DNA of 64,000 nt from Candidatus Edwardsbacteria bacterium. GTDB taxonomy: Bacteria > Edwardsbacteria > AC1 > EtOH8. The notes beneath the pieces are model-generated. The model was not told where the DNA came from. It searched no databases and worked only from the letters and a program-made list of their open reading frames with translations. The first letter of the stretch is position 1; each line of letters begins with the position of its first letter. A program made the translations under genes and the position numbers. Positions 25,740 through 34,317 of this stretch are shown here, piece after piece. Where the stretch lies: positions 287,723-351,722 of the forward strand of contig JAVHLB010000001.1 in assembly GCA_031082425.1 (NCBI GenBank). The letters are read 5' to 3'.

Positions 25740-28700
25740 TTATTTTATCAGCACCATCTTCCTGGTGATGTTCTTCTCCCCGGCCTGCAGGCGGTAGATG
25801 TATATCCCGGCCGAGACCTTTTGTCCCTTGTCCGATCGTCCGTCCCAGGTTGCATTATAATAGCCCGGAGTCTTGTTAACATTCACTAGTGTTTTCACCA
25901 GCTGTCCGGTGATGTTGTAGATCTTCAGGCTGACCGGAACGGGGCCATTTCCGCCGATCTGATAGCTGATATTGGTGCCGGAGTGCCCGAAGGGGTTGGG
26001 GGCGTTCTGGGCCAGGAAGAAGCTTAAGGCACTGCCGGAATGCGTTCCGCCCGCGCCTTCGGCATAAGTGAATACCGTGGCTATATCTCCTTCAATAGGC
26101 GGGCGGGGGCCGGAGCAATATATACGCCAGATATCGCCGGTCTCCGGGCGGTTGGGCCAATCCATTCTCCGTAAAGTAATGTAAGGTTTATTGAAATAGA
26201 CAGTGATGCCGCAGATCTGCATTCCATAAGCATCGGCGCTGGTGGAGGTGGCTATCCAGGCCGAGGAGGTGCTGGAGGTGGGGTTAAAGCACCATGAGCT
26301 TTGGGTCATGTTGGCTTTGGTGACGCCGGTCTCCAGCGGGACCAAAATATTATTGGTCAGATCCCAGACCTCGGCGGTCAGGCCGGTTAAGGTGTCCTTC
26401 CACCGGATCTCGAAATCGGAACCGCGCCATTGCCACAGGCAGACATATTCGGAGAAAATGCCTGTATTAAATATTACACTTACGCTATCCAACGGATAAG
26501 TCCTGCTCCCGCTGGGATTTTCACTGATATTGAAACTGTCGATATCCGCATCATATTTGTCAAATGTATAATACGGCTGCAGGGCGATTCCCCCAAAAGG
26601 AAGCTGAGAATAAGCCGGGCCGCTGAATATTCCGTAGGGAATAAAAGTATAACCATAGTATCCCGAGGACCATGACGGGATTATTCCCACCGAATCCAGC
26701 AGAACATTGCCGGAGCTGTATAATTTTCCGGTATAGTGCGGATTGCGATTAAGCCCGGAAACCACTTTCTGCACGGGGTTCCAGTGGATCTTAAAGCTGT
26801 CGTTTTGAACCGCCGAGGGATTTCCCACCGTGGCGTTGTAAAAATAATCGGTGGTCCCGCCATAACGAATATCGGATCCGCCGTCCACCCGGATGCTGAT
26901 ATTGGGCGGGATATATCCCGGATCGTTAGCCAGCGGAACCACCGAGCGGGCAATGGCCAGAGGATCGCTGGACATGGTGGTGGGGCATTTATGGGTGAAA
27001 TACACGTTGGGCTGGTAGTCATACGCAACCACGGAATAGTAATAGGTCTGTCCATTGATCAGGCCGCTGTCTATCAGACAATAGGCCAGGCCCCGGTCGG
27101 TGCCGAGGGTGTCGTATTTGGGCAGGTAATAAACGGTATCCGGGGTGGCATAGATGTTTTTACCTATATCCAAAACTATCTGATAACCGTCGACCTTGTC
27201 ATAAAAATAACCGAAGGCCCCGCTGGTGCCGTAATTGACGCTTCCCACCGGGCTTCTTTTTGAAGGATCGGCCAGGTCGGCCAGGCTGGCTGCCCGGTAA
27301 ACCAGGTATCCCTGAAAGTCATACGGCTCATACAGGGATCTGTGGTTATAGAAGGCGTTGACAGTGTCGCCGCCATTGGCCGGCTGGGCAGCATCCCGGG
27401 CGATCCTGATATAGCTGGTTGATAACTTATCCTTAACCTCAAAGCTGTCGACCAGCAGCTGGCTGGCCGAGGACAGCTTGCTCCAGGAGCCGGGGAAATA
27501 GGTGTTCCAGCTTTTAACATCCGCCAGCATGGCCCAATAGGGGTCGGGGGTGGTCTCGACGGCCTTGTTCCAGCTCAGGCAGGCTTTGCCGTCCCCGGCG
27601 GTGGCGGTAAAGACAAAGGAGGGGGATGCGGGTGGATCGGCCAGGGCGAAACCATTGTCATATATGGTTTGGGCCACATCCGAGGCGGTCTTAAGGGCGG
27701 TGGTATCCAGCGCCCCGATGATGCCGATGCAGGTGGTGACTGTCGAATCTGGCTTTAAAACAAACGGCCCGCTGGACATGATAAAACGCTTGTCGGCCGG
27801 AGTAATGGCTCCCCATTCATCGTATGCATCCATCACCATGCCCCACTGATCTAAACCAGACATCATCAAATATCGCTCTGCATCGGTGCTGGGAGCAGTC
27901 TGCAGGGTTACAATTTTAAAGGCGGTCAGGCCCAAGGCTGAACCGGGCAGGATGTCATGGGCAAACTGGTTATCTACCACATGCACCGTTGCCCCGGTAT
28001 TATTGATCGGGCTCTCAAAATACCTGAAACCCACCATACCGGTCTCCGGCCAGCCGCTCTCGGGTTCGCTCTGGAACTGGATGGCCAGGTTGCGCTGATA
28101 GTCGAATATGGTCCGGTCGTTGCCGGAGGTTCCAGACTCATCTCCGATGTCGCAGTCGGCATAGGGGCCGGTATAAGCTTTGTCCAATATCTGATCGGAA
28201 AGGTTCTTTATCTTGAAATAAAAGAAGACGATGTCGTTGTTATCGGCATAATTCCAGGCATAGCTGAACTGCTCCACCAGAATACCAAGAGTGGAATCGC
28301 CCGAAAAGGTAAAGTCGGGATTCTGGTCACTGTATTTGCAATAGCTGTCCTGCCGGGACCGGACAACCTTGTTCCCGGCGCTGTCCAGCACCGGCCAATA
28401 ATATAGATCTGTGGGGTCGGTGGAAAGGTACACCCTGGCCAGGGGATCGGTAAGATAATCCTCGTAACTATTATCCAGGCTGACCGGCCCGAATTCATGG
28501 CCGCCGCTGCCGTTAAAGCCAGCAGCCACGATTTTATTTCCGGCGGTATCCTGGGCTCCCACCCACAGCCCGGCGCCATAGATATATCCCCGGCCCGACC
28601 CGGCCGGCCAGAAGGCACCGCTGCCAGTCTGTGGTTTTACAAAAGGCCCGTAATTGGTGGTGTATATTTCCCAAGCGTTGGCATTGAGGACCTTTTGGGA

Positions 28701-28808
28701 CATAACCTTTGTCACGGTGATCTTTTTTCCTGGTACGGTGGCGGCCAGGGCCAGGGCGGCGGTCAAAACCAGGGAATATATTGCGATTAACCAACGAAAT
28801 ATTTTCAT
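25740..28808 (-). CDS. Large secreted protein with FlgD-like C-terminal sorting-type domain
   Basis: This 1022-residue protein starts at ATG 28808 with a signal peptide (about 1-23). Most of the chain is beta-rich and low in cysteine, rich in Y, D, S and G, with FN3-like segments. The last 90 residues form the FlgD-Ig/type-A-like tail: NAPNPFGHSGTNISYQI, SLKIYNITGQLVKTL, WDGRSDKGQKVSAGIYIYRL, ending MVLIK. Such tails in FCB-type and WOR-3/TA06-type genomes mark surface or exported proteins, possibly for type IX-like export. There is no catalytic motif. The ribosome site is weak. It is transcribed alone with twin terminators. Confidence 0.8.
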   Translation of the reverse strand: MKIFRWLIAIYSLVLTAALALAATVPGKKITVTKVMSQKVLNANAWEIYTTNYGPFVKPQTGSGAFWPAGSGRGYIYGAGLWVGAQDTAGNKIVAAGFNGSGGHEFGPVSLDNSYEDYLTDPLARVYLSTDPTDLYYWPVLDSAGNKVVRSRQDSYCKYSDQNPDFTFSGDSTLGILVEQFSYAWNYADNNDIVFFYFKIKNLSDQILDKAYTGPYADCDIGDESGTSGNDRTIFDYQRNLAIQFQSEPESGWPETGMVGFRYFESPINNTGATVHVVDNQFAHDILPGSALGLTAFKIVTLQTAPSTDAERYLMMSGLDQWGMVMDAYDEWGAITPADKRFIMSSGPFVLKPDSTVTTCIGIIGALDTTALKTASDVAQTIYDNGFALADPPASPSFVFTATAGDGKACLSWNKAVETTPDPYWAMLADVKSWNTYFPGSWSKLSSASQLLVDSFEVKDKLSTSYIRIARDAAQPANGGDTVNAFYNHRSLYEPYDFQGYLVYRAASLADLADPSKRSPVGSVNYGTSGAFGYFYDKVDGYQIVLDIGKNIYATPDTVYYLPKYDTLGTDRGLAYCLIDSGLINGQTYYYSVVAYDYQPNVYFTHKCPTTMSSDPLAIARSVVPLANDPGYIPPNISIRVDGGSDIRYGGTTDYFYNATVGNPSAVQNDSFKIHWNPVQKVVSGLNRNPHYTGKLYSSGNVLLDSVGIIPSWSSGYYGYTFIPYGIFSGPAYSQLPFGGIALQPYYTFDKYDADIDSFNISENPSGSRTYPLDSVSVIFNTGIFSEYVCLWQWRGSDFEIRWKDTLTGLTAEVWDLTNNILVPLETGVTKANMTQSSWCFNPTSSTSSAWIATSTSADAYGMQICGITVYFNKPYITLRRMDWPNRPETGDIWRIYCSGPRPPIEGDIATVFTYAEGAGGTHSGSALSFFLAQNAPNPFGHSGTNISYQIGGNGPVPVSLKIYNITGQLVKTLVNVNKTPGYYNATWDGRSDKGQKVSAGIYIYRLQAGEKNITRKMVLIK

Positions 28809-28924
28809 GGTAATCTCTATTAATAATGGTGACAGGATCGTCAAAATGCTATTCGATCGATATTAAACCTCCGGGCAATATTTGTCAAGAACTATTTTAT
28901 TATCGTTCATCCGGCCAGGCCGGT

Positions 28925-28962
28925 TTGACAAATATACCAATATTCCGTATAATCACGGCATG
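28925..28962 (+). promoter_or_regulatory. Consensus promoter placing the start codon at the +1 region (leaderless)
   Basis: TTGACA (28925-28930), 17 bases, TATAAT (28948-28953), then ATG at 28960. Transcription should begin at or within a base or two of the ATG, and no Shine-Dalgarno sequence is present. Confidence 0.75.
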
Positions 28963-30222
28963 CCAAACCTGCTTTATGCCGATAACAAGGGGCGGATATT
29001 CGATTCCCCCCAACACCAGGCCCTGGGCCTGTCCGGCGGGGACTTTGTTCCCATCCCGGCCGGGGAGATGATCCCCCTGCCGGAGGGCAGCGAGCTGTTC
29101 GTGATAAAAAAGGGGATCATCGTTTCCGAGTTCGACGGCAATCAGGTCTATCTGGAGAAGCTGGGCAACAAAAAGGTCTACCCGGTGGCGGCCTTCATGC
29201 CGGCCGGCTATACCCGGAGCCTGATGCCGGCCTATCTGGAGCGGTCATCCGATCCCCTGCTGCCGCTGTGGTCCTACACCGCGGTGGCCTGGCATAAAGG
29301 GAAGATCTGCGGGGCGGCCAGATTGGTGGCCAGGAACCCCAAGGCCGACCCCGAACTGCACAGCCCGGAGCAGGACAAGAAGCTGATAAAATTAGTCGGG
29401 CAGCGTTTGAAACTGGAGCCGGATAACCGGCTGTTAAAACAGCTGGCCCGCTGTGCTTTGGAGTATCACTGCTTTGCCGGGAAGAACACCTTTTACCGCC
29501 GCTGGGAGCTGCCCCTGCCCACCTCGCCGTCCTGCAACGCCCGGTGCCTGGGCTGCCTGTCCTGGCAGCCGGCCGGCAAGGACGGCTGCTGCGCCTCGCA
29601 GGACCGGCTGGCCTTCGTGCCCAGCCCGCAGGAGATCGCCGCCATCGCCATACCCCATCTACAGAATGCCCCTTCGCCCATCGCCAGCTTCGGCCAGGGC
29701 TGCGAGGGGGAGCCGCTGCTGCAGTCGGAGACCATCGGAAAGTCCGTCAAACTGATACGAAAACAGACCGACAAGGGGACCATCAACCTGAACACCAACG
29801 GCTACAGTCCTAGTAAGATAAAGACCCTGGCGGCGGCCGGGCTGGATTCGGTGCGGATCAGCCTGAACTCCTCGCTCAAAAAATGCTACGATGCCTACTA
29901 CCGGCCGGTCAATTATGAATATTCCGATGTCATTAAGAGCATCCGGACGGCCAAGGCCGAAGGACTTTTCGTCAGCATCAACCTGCTGGTATTTCCGGGA
30001 TACACCGATAGGGAGCGGGAGGCCGAGGGGCTTTTAAGATTGTTTGCCCAGCATAAGGTGGACATGGTCCAGATGAGGAATCTGTCCATCGATCCCTGGT
30101 GGTACATCCGGACCATCCCCCGGCCCCAGGGCCGGGCCATGGGCATCGCGGAGCTGATCAGATCATTCAAGAAGGAACTGCCCAAGACAAAGATAGATTA
30201 TTTCAATCCTTTCCTGGGATAA
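28960..30222 (+). CDS. Radical SAM protein
   Basis: ATG 28960 is chosen because it sits at the +1 position of a consensus promoter; a longer reading is open but would start before that promoter. The 420-residue product has an N-terminal part (about 1-180) of unknown fold. The radical SAM core then has CNARCLGC (Cys192, Cys196, Cys199), the SAM-binding GQGCEGEPLL (GGEP-like) and INLNTNGYSP. The TIM barrel runs to the end (VRISLNSS, NLLVFPGYTDRE). It would cleave SAM to a 5'-deoxyadenosyl radical; substrate is unknown. Only a single [4Fe-4S] motif is present, with further cysteines (CLSWQPAGKDGCC) that may form part of an extra site. Confidence 0.85.
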   Translation: MPNLLYADNKGRIFDSPQHQALGLSGGDFVPIPAGEMIPLPEGSELFVIKKGIIVSEFDGNQVYLEKLGNKKVYPVAAFMPAGYTRSLMPAYLERSSDPLLPLWSYTAVAWHKGKICGAARLVARNPKADPELHSPEQDKKLIKLVGQRLKLEPDNRLLKQLARCALEYHCFAGKNTFYRRWELPLPTSPSCNARCLGCLSWQPAGKDGCCASQDRLAFVPSPQEIAAIAIPHLQNAPSPIASFGQGCEGEPLLQSETIGKSVKLIRKQTDKGTINLNTNGYSPSKIKTLAAAGLDSVRISLNSSLKKCYDAYYRPVNYEYSDVIKSIRTAKAEGLFVSINLLVFPGYTDREREAEGLLRLFAQHKVDMVQMRNLSIDPWWYIRTIPRPQGRAMGIAELIRSFKKELPKTKIDYFNPFLG

Positions 30223-30224
30223 AT

Positions 30225-30256
30225 AAAAAGAGGCCTGGGTAACCAGGCTTCTTTTT
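30225..30256 (+). terminator. Hairpin terminator after radical SAM gene
   Basis: AAAAAGAGGCCTGG against CCAGGCTTCTTTTT with a GTAA loop, one G-T pair and a terminal T5 tract, immediately after the stop codon. Confidence 0.85.
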
Positions 30257-30258
30257 AG

Positions 30259-30306
30259 ACCACCCCTTTAATCCCTCCTTGATCAAGGAGGGGACGGATG
30301 GGTGGT
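30259..30306. repeat. Nested palindromic repeat
   Basis: A perfect 20-bp palindrome (30273-30292, CCCTCCTTGATCAAGGAGGG) lies inside outer arms ACCACCC (30259-30265) and GGGTGGT (30300-30306). It is intergenic and non-coding and is one of several palindromes in the window. Confidence 0.7.
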
Positions 30307-30313
30307 GTTTATT

Positions 30314-30341
30314 GTAGGGACATGCTCCGCCATGTCCCTAC
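30314..30341 (-). terminator. Hairpin 3' of small lipoprotein gene
   Basis: GTAGGGACATG (30314-30324) pairs with CATGTCCCTAC (30331-30341), five bases beyond the stop of the minus-strand gene. The T tract is weak, so it may be a repeat as much as a terminator. Confidence 0.55.
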
Positions 30342-30345
30342 GTTA

Positions 30346-30648
30346 TTATTTACAGCAGGACGATTTCCGGCGGCGGAACAGCGACAGCCCGCCGAAACCG
30401 CTGATGACCGCAATATAGAACCCGAAGTCGTACAGCCAGCCGTTGTTGAAAACCTCATAAAGCCGGATGTTCTTCTTGAAAATACTCATGATCAGCGAGA
30501 TGGGGGCCACCCAGCCATGCCAGATGCCCCAGAAGAAACCGGCCGGCCTCTGAACGGTGTTATGCCCGTCGCCGGGGATGCAGCCGGCCAGGGTGGCCAG
30601 GCCGACGAACAGGATGGCGGCCAGGAGGTATTTTTGATGTTTTAACAT
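30346..30648 (-). CDS. Small lipoprotein with membrane segments, unknown function
   Basis: This 100-residue protein has a lipoprotein signal peptide with lipobox LAGC (Cys22). Two hydrophobic segments follow (about 37-58, around FFWGIWHGWVAPISLIMSIF, and 73-90, around FGFYIAVISGFGGL). A basic, cysteine-ended tail FRRRKSSCCK closes the chain. The combination of lipid anchor and membrane helices suggests an inner-membrane protein. I recall similar small proteins of unknown role but cannot name a family. GGGAGA precedes ATG 30648. The leader is strikingly like that of the lipoprotein at 32131-32571. Confidence 0.65.
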   Translation of the reverse strand: MLKHQKYLLAAILFVGLATLAGCIPGDGHNTVQRPAGFFWGIWHGWVAPISLIMSIFKKNIRLYEVFNNGWLYDFGFYIAVISGFGGLSLFRRRKSSCCK

Positions 30649-30682
30649 GGTCTCTCCCTAAAAAGTTAATTGATTATGGGAT

Positions 30683-32104
30683 CTAAGACGGCCCGGGGCC
30701 GTCCAGTTCGTCAATCCGCTTCCGGTTTTCGGCGGTGGGGGCCAGCAAAGAGGCCTGTTTGAGGGCCTCCAGGGCGTCAAGCCTGTCCCGGGGTCCTTGG
30801 CGCAGTTTCCACACCCAGTAAAGGACCTCGGCCCGGCGGGGCGGCGGCAGGGGCTGGTCCAGCAACTTCAGCAGATCCTCTGCCGCCGGGCCGGGGGCAT
30901 CGACCGCCATGATCCGCGCTTCCAGTATCCGGCAGTCCAGGACGTATTCCTGGTCGTGGTATTTCTGGGCCAGCTCCAGGAATATTTTGCAGTGCTCCCG
31001 GGCGGAATCGAGATTCCCCCGGCCCAGCTCCAGGGCGGCCAGGCCCCGGTAGGCTCCCATGTAGAACGGCTCCTGGCTTTTCTCCCGGCCGATGGCGATG
31101 GAATTATGGAAGGCTATTTCGGCCGATCCCGGCCGCCCCAGCGCCAGCCGGCAATCGCCTATCTTCTGCCAGAGAGAGGGCAGGGAGAGGCGCGATCCCA
31201 TCTTGTCCACCAGCTCCACCGCGCCCATAAAGATGGATTCCGCCTCGGCGTGGTTCCCCATCAGCGCCAGGATCTCGCCCGACTTCTCGTCGGCGGTGGC
31301 GGTCATGTTAAGATTGTTCATGGCCTGGCTGTGTTCCCGGGCCTGGGCATAGCTGGCCAACGCTCCCGGGTAATCGCCCCGGGCCGCCAGCAGGTCTCCC
31401 AGGCTGCCGAAGGACTGGCAGAGCCCCAGCCGGTCGCCCATCTTGCGGGACAGTTCCTGCTTCTGCCTGAGGTGGACCTCGGCCTGCTCCGGATCGCCGG
31501 AGTACAGGTATGCCAGGCCCAGGTTGCCGTGGGCCAAAGCCACCCCGGCCAGGTCGTCCAGCCGGGCGGATGATTCCAGCAGGCGGTGGAAATAATCCAG
31601 CGCGGTCTTATAGTCGCCGCGCATGGCGTAGATGATGCCGATATTGCCGTTGGCCCGGTTCTCCGACCGAAGGTCCCCGGCCCGGCGGGCCAGTTCCTGG
31701 CCGGCCCGGTAGTTCTCCAGGGCGCCGTCCAGGTCTCCGAAGTGTTCGCAGGCATAACCCATGTTGTAAAGGACCGAGATCATGATGATATCGCCCGGCC
31801 ATCGGGAGAGCACCAGCTGGGCCTCCTTCATGGTGTCCAGGGCCTCCTGCCTTACCCCGCGGTAGGAGAGGATGTTGCCCAGCTGGTTGAGAAAGAGCCC
31901 CCGGTGATATTCGTCGCCCAGCTCCCGGCAGGCGGTGAACCCCTGGCGGCAGACCTCCTCGGCCCCGGCCCACTGACCCTGGCGGAAGCGGACCTCCATG
32001 GTGGCCAGATGCACCTGGGCGGGATAATAACGCCCCCGGCCGCCGCCTATCCACAGCAGACGGGCTTTGCAGGGGTGTTTTTTATTTCGGCGGTCGGCTG
32101 ACAT
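30683..32104 (-). CDS. TPR protein (paralogue family member 1)
   Basis: This 473-residue protein from ATG 32104 (a TTG lies four codons upstream) consists mostly of tetratricopeptide repeats of the kinesin-light-chain type. Repeats such as GDLDGALENYRAGQELARRAGD and GDYKTALDYFHRLLESS run between about residues 45 and 390. There is no signal peptide or catalytic domain. The N-terminal motif (LLWIGGGRGRYYPAQVHLA) and the C-terminal ENRKRIDELDGPG match the two TPR genes at 53861-56826. It presumably serves as a protein-interaction scaffold in the cytoplasm. Similar arrays are found as tails of sensor kinases and cyclases in related genomes, but no enzyme is attached here. Confidence 0.75.
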   Translation of the reverse strand: MSADRRNKKHPCKARLLWIGGGRGRYYPAQVHLATMEVRFRQGQWAGAEEVCRQGFTACRELGDEYHRGLFLNQLGNILSYRGVRQEALDTMKEAQLVLSRWPGDIIMISVLYNMGYACEHFGDLDGALENYRAGQELARRAGDLRSENRANGNIGIIYAMRGDYKTALDYFHRLLESSARLDDLAGVALAHGNLGLAYLYSGDPEQAEVHLRQKQELSRKMGDRLGLCQSFGSLGDLLAARGDYPGALASYAQAREHSQAMNNLNMTATADEKSGEILALMGNHAEAESIFMGAVELVDKMGSRLSLPSLWQKIGDCRLALGRPGSAEIAFHNSIAIGREKSQEPFYMGAYRGLAALELGRGNLDSAREHCKIFLELAQKYHDQEYVLDCRILEARIMAVDAPGPAAEDLLKLLDQPLPPPRRAEVLYWVWKLRQGPRDRLDALEALKQASLLAPTAENRKRIDELDGPGPS

Positions 32105-32130
32105 GCAATGATCCAATATCCGCCTTTTGA

Positions 32131-32571
32131 TCAGTCGAACCAGCTGGGCCGGGGATGGATCCTCAGGAATTCCCCCTCCCGCACCAGCACCACCGCTGAG
32201 GGAATGCCGTTGACCAGCACTCCGACGTGGATATGGTCGCCATGGTCCTTCTGGCTTTTATATTCGGTATCCTTCCAGGCCCGGGCCCACAGGTCGTCGC
32301 GCTCCAGGCTTTCCTCCAGATCCTGCTGCTCCTTCTCCAGGGTGTAATCGGCGATCTGCTCCCTGAGGGCCGGGTCGATCCCCAGCTTCTCCAGCAGGCC
32401 GATGCCGGCCCGCATCTTGATGATGGCCTTGGCGTCGCCGTTGCGGTAGGCTTGGGAGTAGGACTTGATGAACTCCTGGGCGGTGGGGCAGTCGGTCCTG
32501 ACCCCGCAGCCGGCCAGGGCGGCCAGGCCGATGAACAGGAGGGCGGTCCAAAGGACATTCTGATGTTTCAT
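32131..32571 (-). CDS. Lipoprotein of unknown function
   Basis: This 146-residue protein starts at ATG 32571 behind GGAG. It has a lipoprotein signal with lipobox LAGC (Cys22). The mature part has a helical N-terminal half (FIKSYSQAYRNGDAKAIIKM) followed by a beta-rich end (HIHVGVLVNGIPSAVVLVREG). The pattern is that of a small NTF2-like or nuclear-transport-factor fold, as in many lipoproteins with a YRNGDA motif, but this is not proven. It lies upstream of the TPR gene on the same strand with a 26-base gap and is probably in the same operon. Confidence 0.65.
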   Translation of the reverse strand: MKHQNVLWTALLFIGLAALAGCGVRTDCPTAQEFIKSYSQAYRNGDAKAIIKMRAGIGLLEKLGIDPALREQIADYTLEKEQQDLEESLERDDLWARAWKDTEYKSQKDHGDHIHVGVLVNGIPSAVVLVREGEFLRIHPRPSWFD

Positions 32572-32652
32572 TCTTTCTCCAGGCAATGGATATTAATTTT
32601 TATGGGATAGATTGCAGGGGCAAGCCAGAAATTATTCCTACCATCGAATAAT

Positions 32653-33123
32653 TTAACAGCGCAGGATCAGCACCACGATGATGACGGCGATCACCGCGAA
32701 CAGGCCCAGCCCCAGCCGGGTATCCCGGGCCTTGGACCGGGCGCTTTTGTCCAGCCGCTCCCGGAACAGCTGCAGGGCCTTTGATATCTCCTGGTCCCGG
32801 GGCCGCAGCTGCAGCTTGGTGATCACCGCCTCCAGCCGCCCGCAGGCGGCATCGCTGCGGCCGGAGCGGACCTCGGCGTCGTTGATCAGAGAGATGCACT
32901 TGAGTCCGGCGTCCATCAGCAGGTTGGCGTCGTCCGGCAGGTAGCCGTTCTTGATCAGCAGCAGCTGTTTTTCCCAGGGGCTGTTGACGATCAGTCGGTG
33001 CAGCTCATCCAGGGCCTGGCGCTGCCGCTCCACGGTGTCGGTCATGCCCACCAGGGCCCCGCAGAAATCGCAGATCAGGCCGGTGAAGGCGGCCCCGCAG
33101 TGGGGGCAGTTGGATTTGGTCAT
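32653..33123 (-). CDS. Zinc-ribbon protein with C-terminal membrane anchor
   Basis: This 156-residue protein begins with a zinc ribbon (Cys6-x2-Cys9 and Cys18-x2-Cys21). A long helical region (25-125) with alternating charge and a single C-terminal transmembrane helix (about 132-153) ending in ILRC follow. Tail anchoring puts the zinc ribbon and helix on the cytoplasmic side. Function is unknown; a role as a membrane-tethered adaptor is possible. The ribosome site is weak. It precedes the lipoprotein/TPR genes on the same strand, with an 81-base gap. Confidence 0.65.
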   Translation of the reverse strand: MTKSNCPHCGAAFTGLICDFCGALVGMTDTVERQRQALDELHRLIVNSPWEKQLLLIKNGYLPDDANLLMDAGLKCISLINDAEVRSGRSDAACGRLEAVITKLQLRPRDQEISKALQLFRERLDKSARSKARDTRLGLGLFAVIAVIIVVLILRC

Positions 33124-33142
33124 AGGATCATCTCTCGATTGG

Positions 33143-33191
33143 GGGCGGGTTTAAAACCCGCCCTTACTGTTGGGGCAATTCATGAATTGCC
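33143..33191. repeat. Two palindromes 3' of alaX
   Basis: A GGGCGGGTTT...CCCGCCC inverted repeat (33143-33163) is followed by a perfect 18-bp palindrome GGCAATTCATGAATTGCC (33174-33191). They lie between two minus-strand genes and may act as terminator or as decayed interspersed repeat. Confidence 0.6.
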
Positions 33192-33203
33192 TTTACGGAT
33201 GTT

Positions 33204-33635
33204 TCACTCCACCACGAAGGTCAGTCTTATCAGTCCGGGTTCCACCAGGTTCCAGGTCCTGATATGAAGCCGGCCGATCTCCGAGGTGTTCTTTACATGC
33301 GGGCCGCTGCAGGGGGTGATCACGTCTTGGCCGATGCGCACCAGCCGGACATCCTGGGCGCCCTCCGGCAGGCGGTGCAGGGAACAGTAGGCGGCGGCCT
33401 CGGCGGCGGTCATCTGTTCAAAGGTGACATCAAGGTTCTGAGAGATGATCCCGTTGGCCTTGGCCTCGGCCTGAGCGATGATCTGCTCCAGGGGCAGGCC
33501 GCTCTGGACGCTGAAATCACAGCGGACCTTGGTGCCCTTGAACCGGGTGTCCAGCAGTTTGCCGTTAAAGAGCTGTCCGAAGACCGCAGTCAGTATGTGT
33601 TCCGCCGAATGCTGGCGGGGATCGGTGGCTGGCAT
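33204..33635 (-). CDS. Alanyl-tRNA editing domain protein, AlaX-type
   Basis: This 143-residue free-standing editing domain resembles the second additional domain of threonyl/alanyl-tRNA synthetases. HSAEH (residues 9-13) and CSGPH (near 109-113) provide the four zinc ligands typical of AlaX. Such proteins hydrolyse Ser- or Gly-tRNA-Ala made in error, in trans. It is at the short end of the family, consistent with small AlaX. ATG 33635 starts without a clear ribosome site. The neighbours are not translation genes. Confidence 0.85.
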   Translation of the reverse strand: MPATDPRQHSAEHILTAVFGQLFNGKLLDTRFKGTKVRCDFSVQSGLPLEQIIAQAEAKANGIISQNLDVTFEQMTAAEAAAYCSLHRLPEGAQDVRLVRIGQDVITPCSGPHVKNTSEIGRLHIRTWNLVEPGLIRLTFVVE

Positions 33636-33655
33636 AATTTATTTTACCTTATTGA

Positions 33656-33724
33656 ACCGCCAAGACGCCAAGATCGCCAAGGTATTTTAAATTTAAGGCT
33701 TTGCGTACTTCGCGTCTTCGCGGT
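33656..33724. repeat. Imperfect inverted repeat (CGCCAAGACGCC type)
   Basis: ACCGCCAAGACGCCAAG... on the left matches the complement of ...TTCGCGTCTTCGCGGT on the right over about 25 bases with a few mismatches, around an AT-rich centre (TATTTTAAATTTAA). It is non-coding and separates alaX from the acetyltransferase gene. Confidence 0.65.
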
Positions 33725-33740
33725 AAAAGGTTCCCGTTAA

Positions 33741-34241
33741 CTATGTCAATTCCTTGGCCATGATGATGCTGCGGAAATCCACCACCTCCCATTTGACCCG
33801 GTCCACCTGCTTAAAGCCCCAGCGCTGGTACATCTCTATCAGGTCCGTAGCGTTCTCGCAGGTGTCCAGGGCCAGGAATTTTACCCGGTTCTTTCTGCAA
33901 TGGTCCTCCACCGTTTGGTACAGCCTTTTGCCCAGGCCGGTGCCCTGCAGGGCCGGCTCCACCCCGAACTGCCCGAAAAAGCTGACGTCTTCCCGGCGGT
34001 AGAACTCCGCCGGGGAATTTTTGTCCGGGCCGTAGACCGAGATGGTGCCCACCAGGGCATTGTCCTTGACGGCCAGGAAGGAGGTGCCCTTTTTTAGCCG
34101 CTTCTCGGTGACGGAGTCGTCCTGGCGGGAGGCCCAAAAGCGGACGCCCTGCCCGGCCGGCTTGGCGTAGGCCCGGTGCAGGAGGGCGGTGATCTCCGGG
34201 ATGGAGTCGGTTGGCTGGTATGGGCGGATGAGGATATCCAT
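33741..34241 (-). CDS. GNAT-family acetyltransferase
   Basis: This 166-residue protein starts at ATG 34241 (MDILIRPYQ), the usual opening of GNAT proteins; a longer reading adds nine residues without a ribosome site. The acetyl-CoA site is GVEPALQGTGLGKRLYQ (Q/R-x-x-G-x-G/A type), followed by LALDTCENATDLIEMYQRWGF. It would acetylate an amine of a small molecule or protein terminus; substrate is unknown. The upstream intergenic stretch carries an imperfect palindrome. Confidence 0.8.
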   Translation of the reverse strand: MDILIRPYQPTDSIPEITALLHRAYAKPAGQGVRFWASRQDDSVTEKRLKKGTSFLAVKDNALVGTISVYGPDKNSPAEFYRREDVSFFGQFGVEPALQGTGLGKRLYQTVEDHCRKNRVKFLALDTCENATDLIEMYQRWGFKQVDRVKWEVVDFRSIIMAKELT

Positions 34242-34249
34242 AATCTTTT

Positions 34250-34316
34250 TTGGGACACGGATGAACACGGATCTTTTATGACCGTGACTTAATAAATCCG
34301 TGAAAATCAGTGTGCT
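34250..34316. repeat. Imperfect palindrome (GGGACACGGAT type)
   Basis: Left arm GGGACACGGATGAACACGGAT and right arm (complement of ATCCGTGAAAATCAGTGTGC) match with a few mismatches. Related half-elements beginning TAATGGGACGC(A/G)GAT occur near 42009 and 48330. Confidence 0.6.
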
Positions 34317-34317
34317 A

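Noticed and set aside
30273..30292. Operator for the lipoprotein gene at 30346-30648
   Set aside because: The palindrome lies at the 3' side of both convergent genes, away from any promoter.
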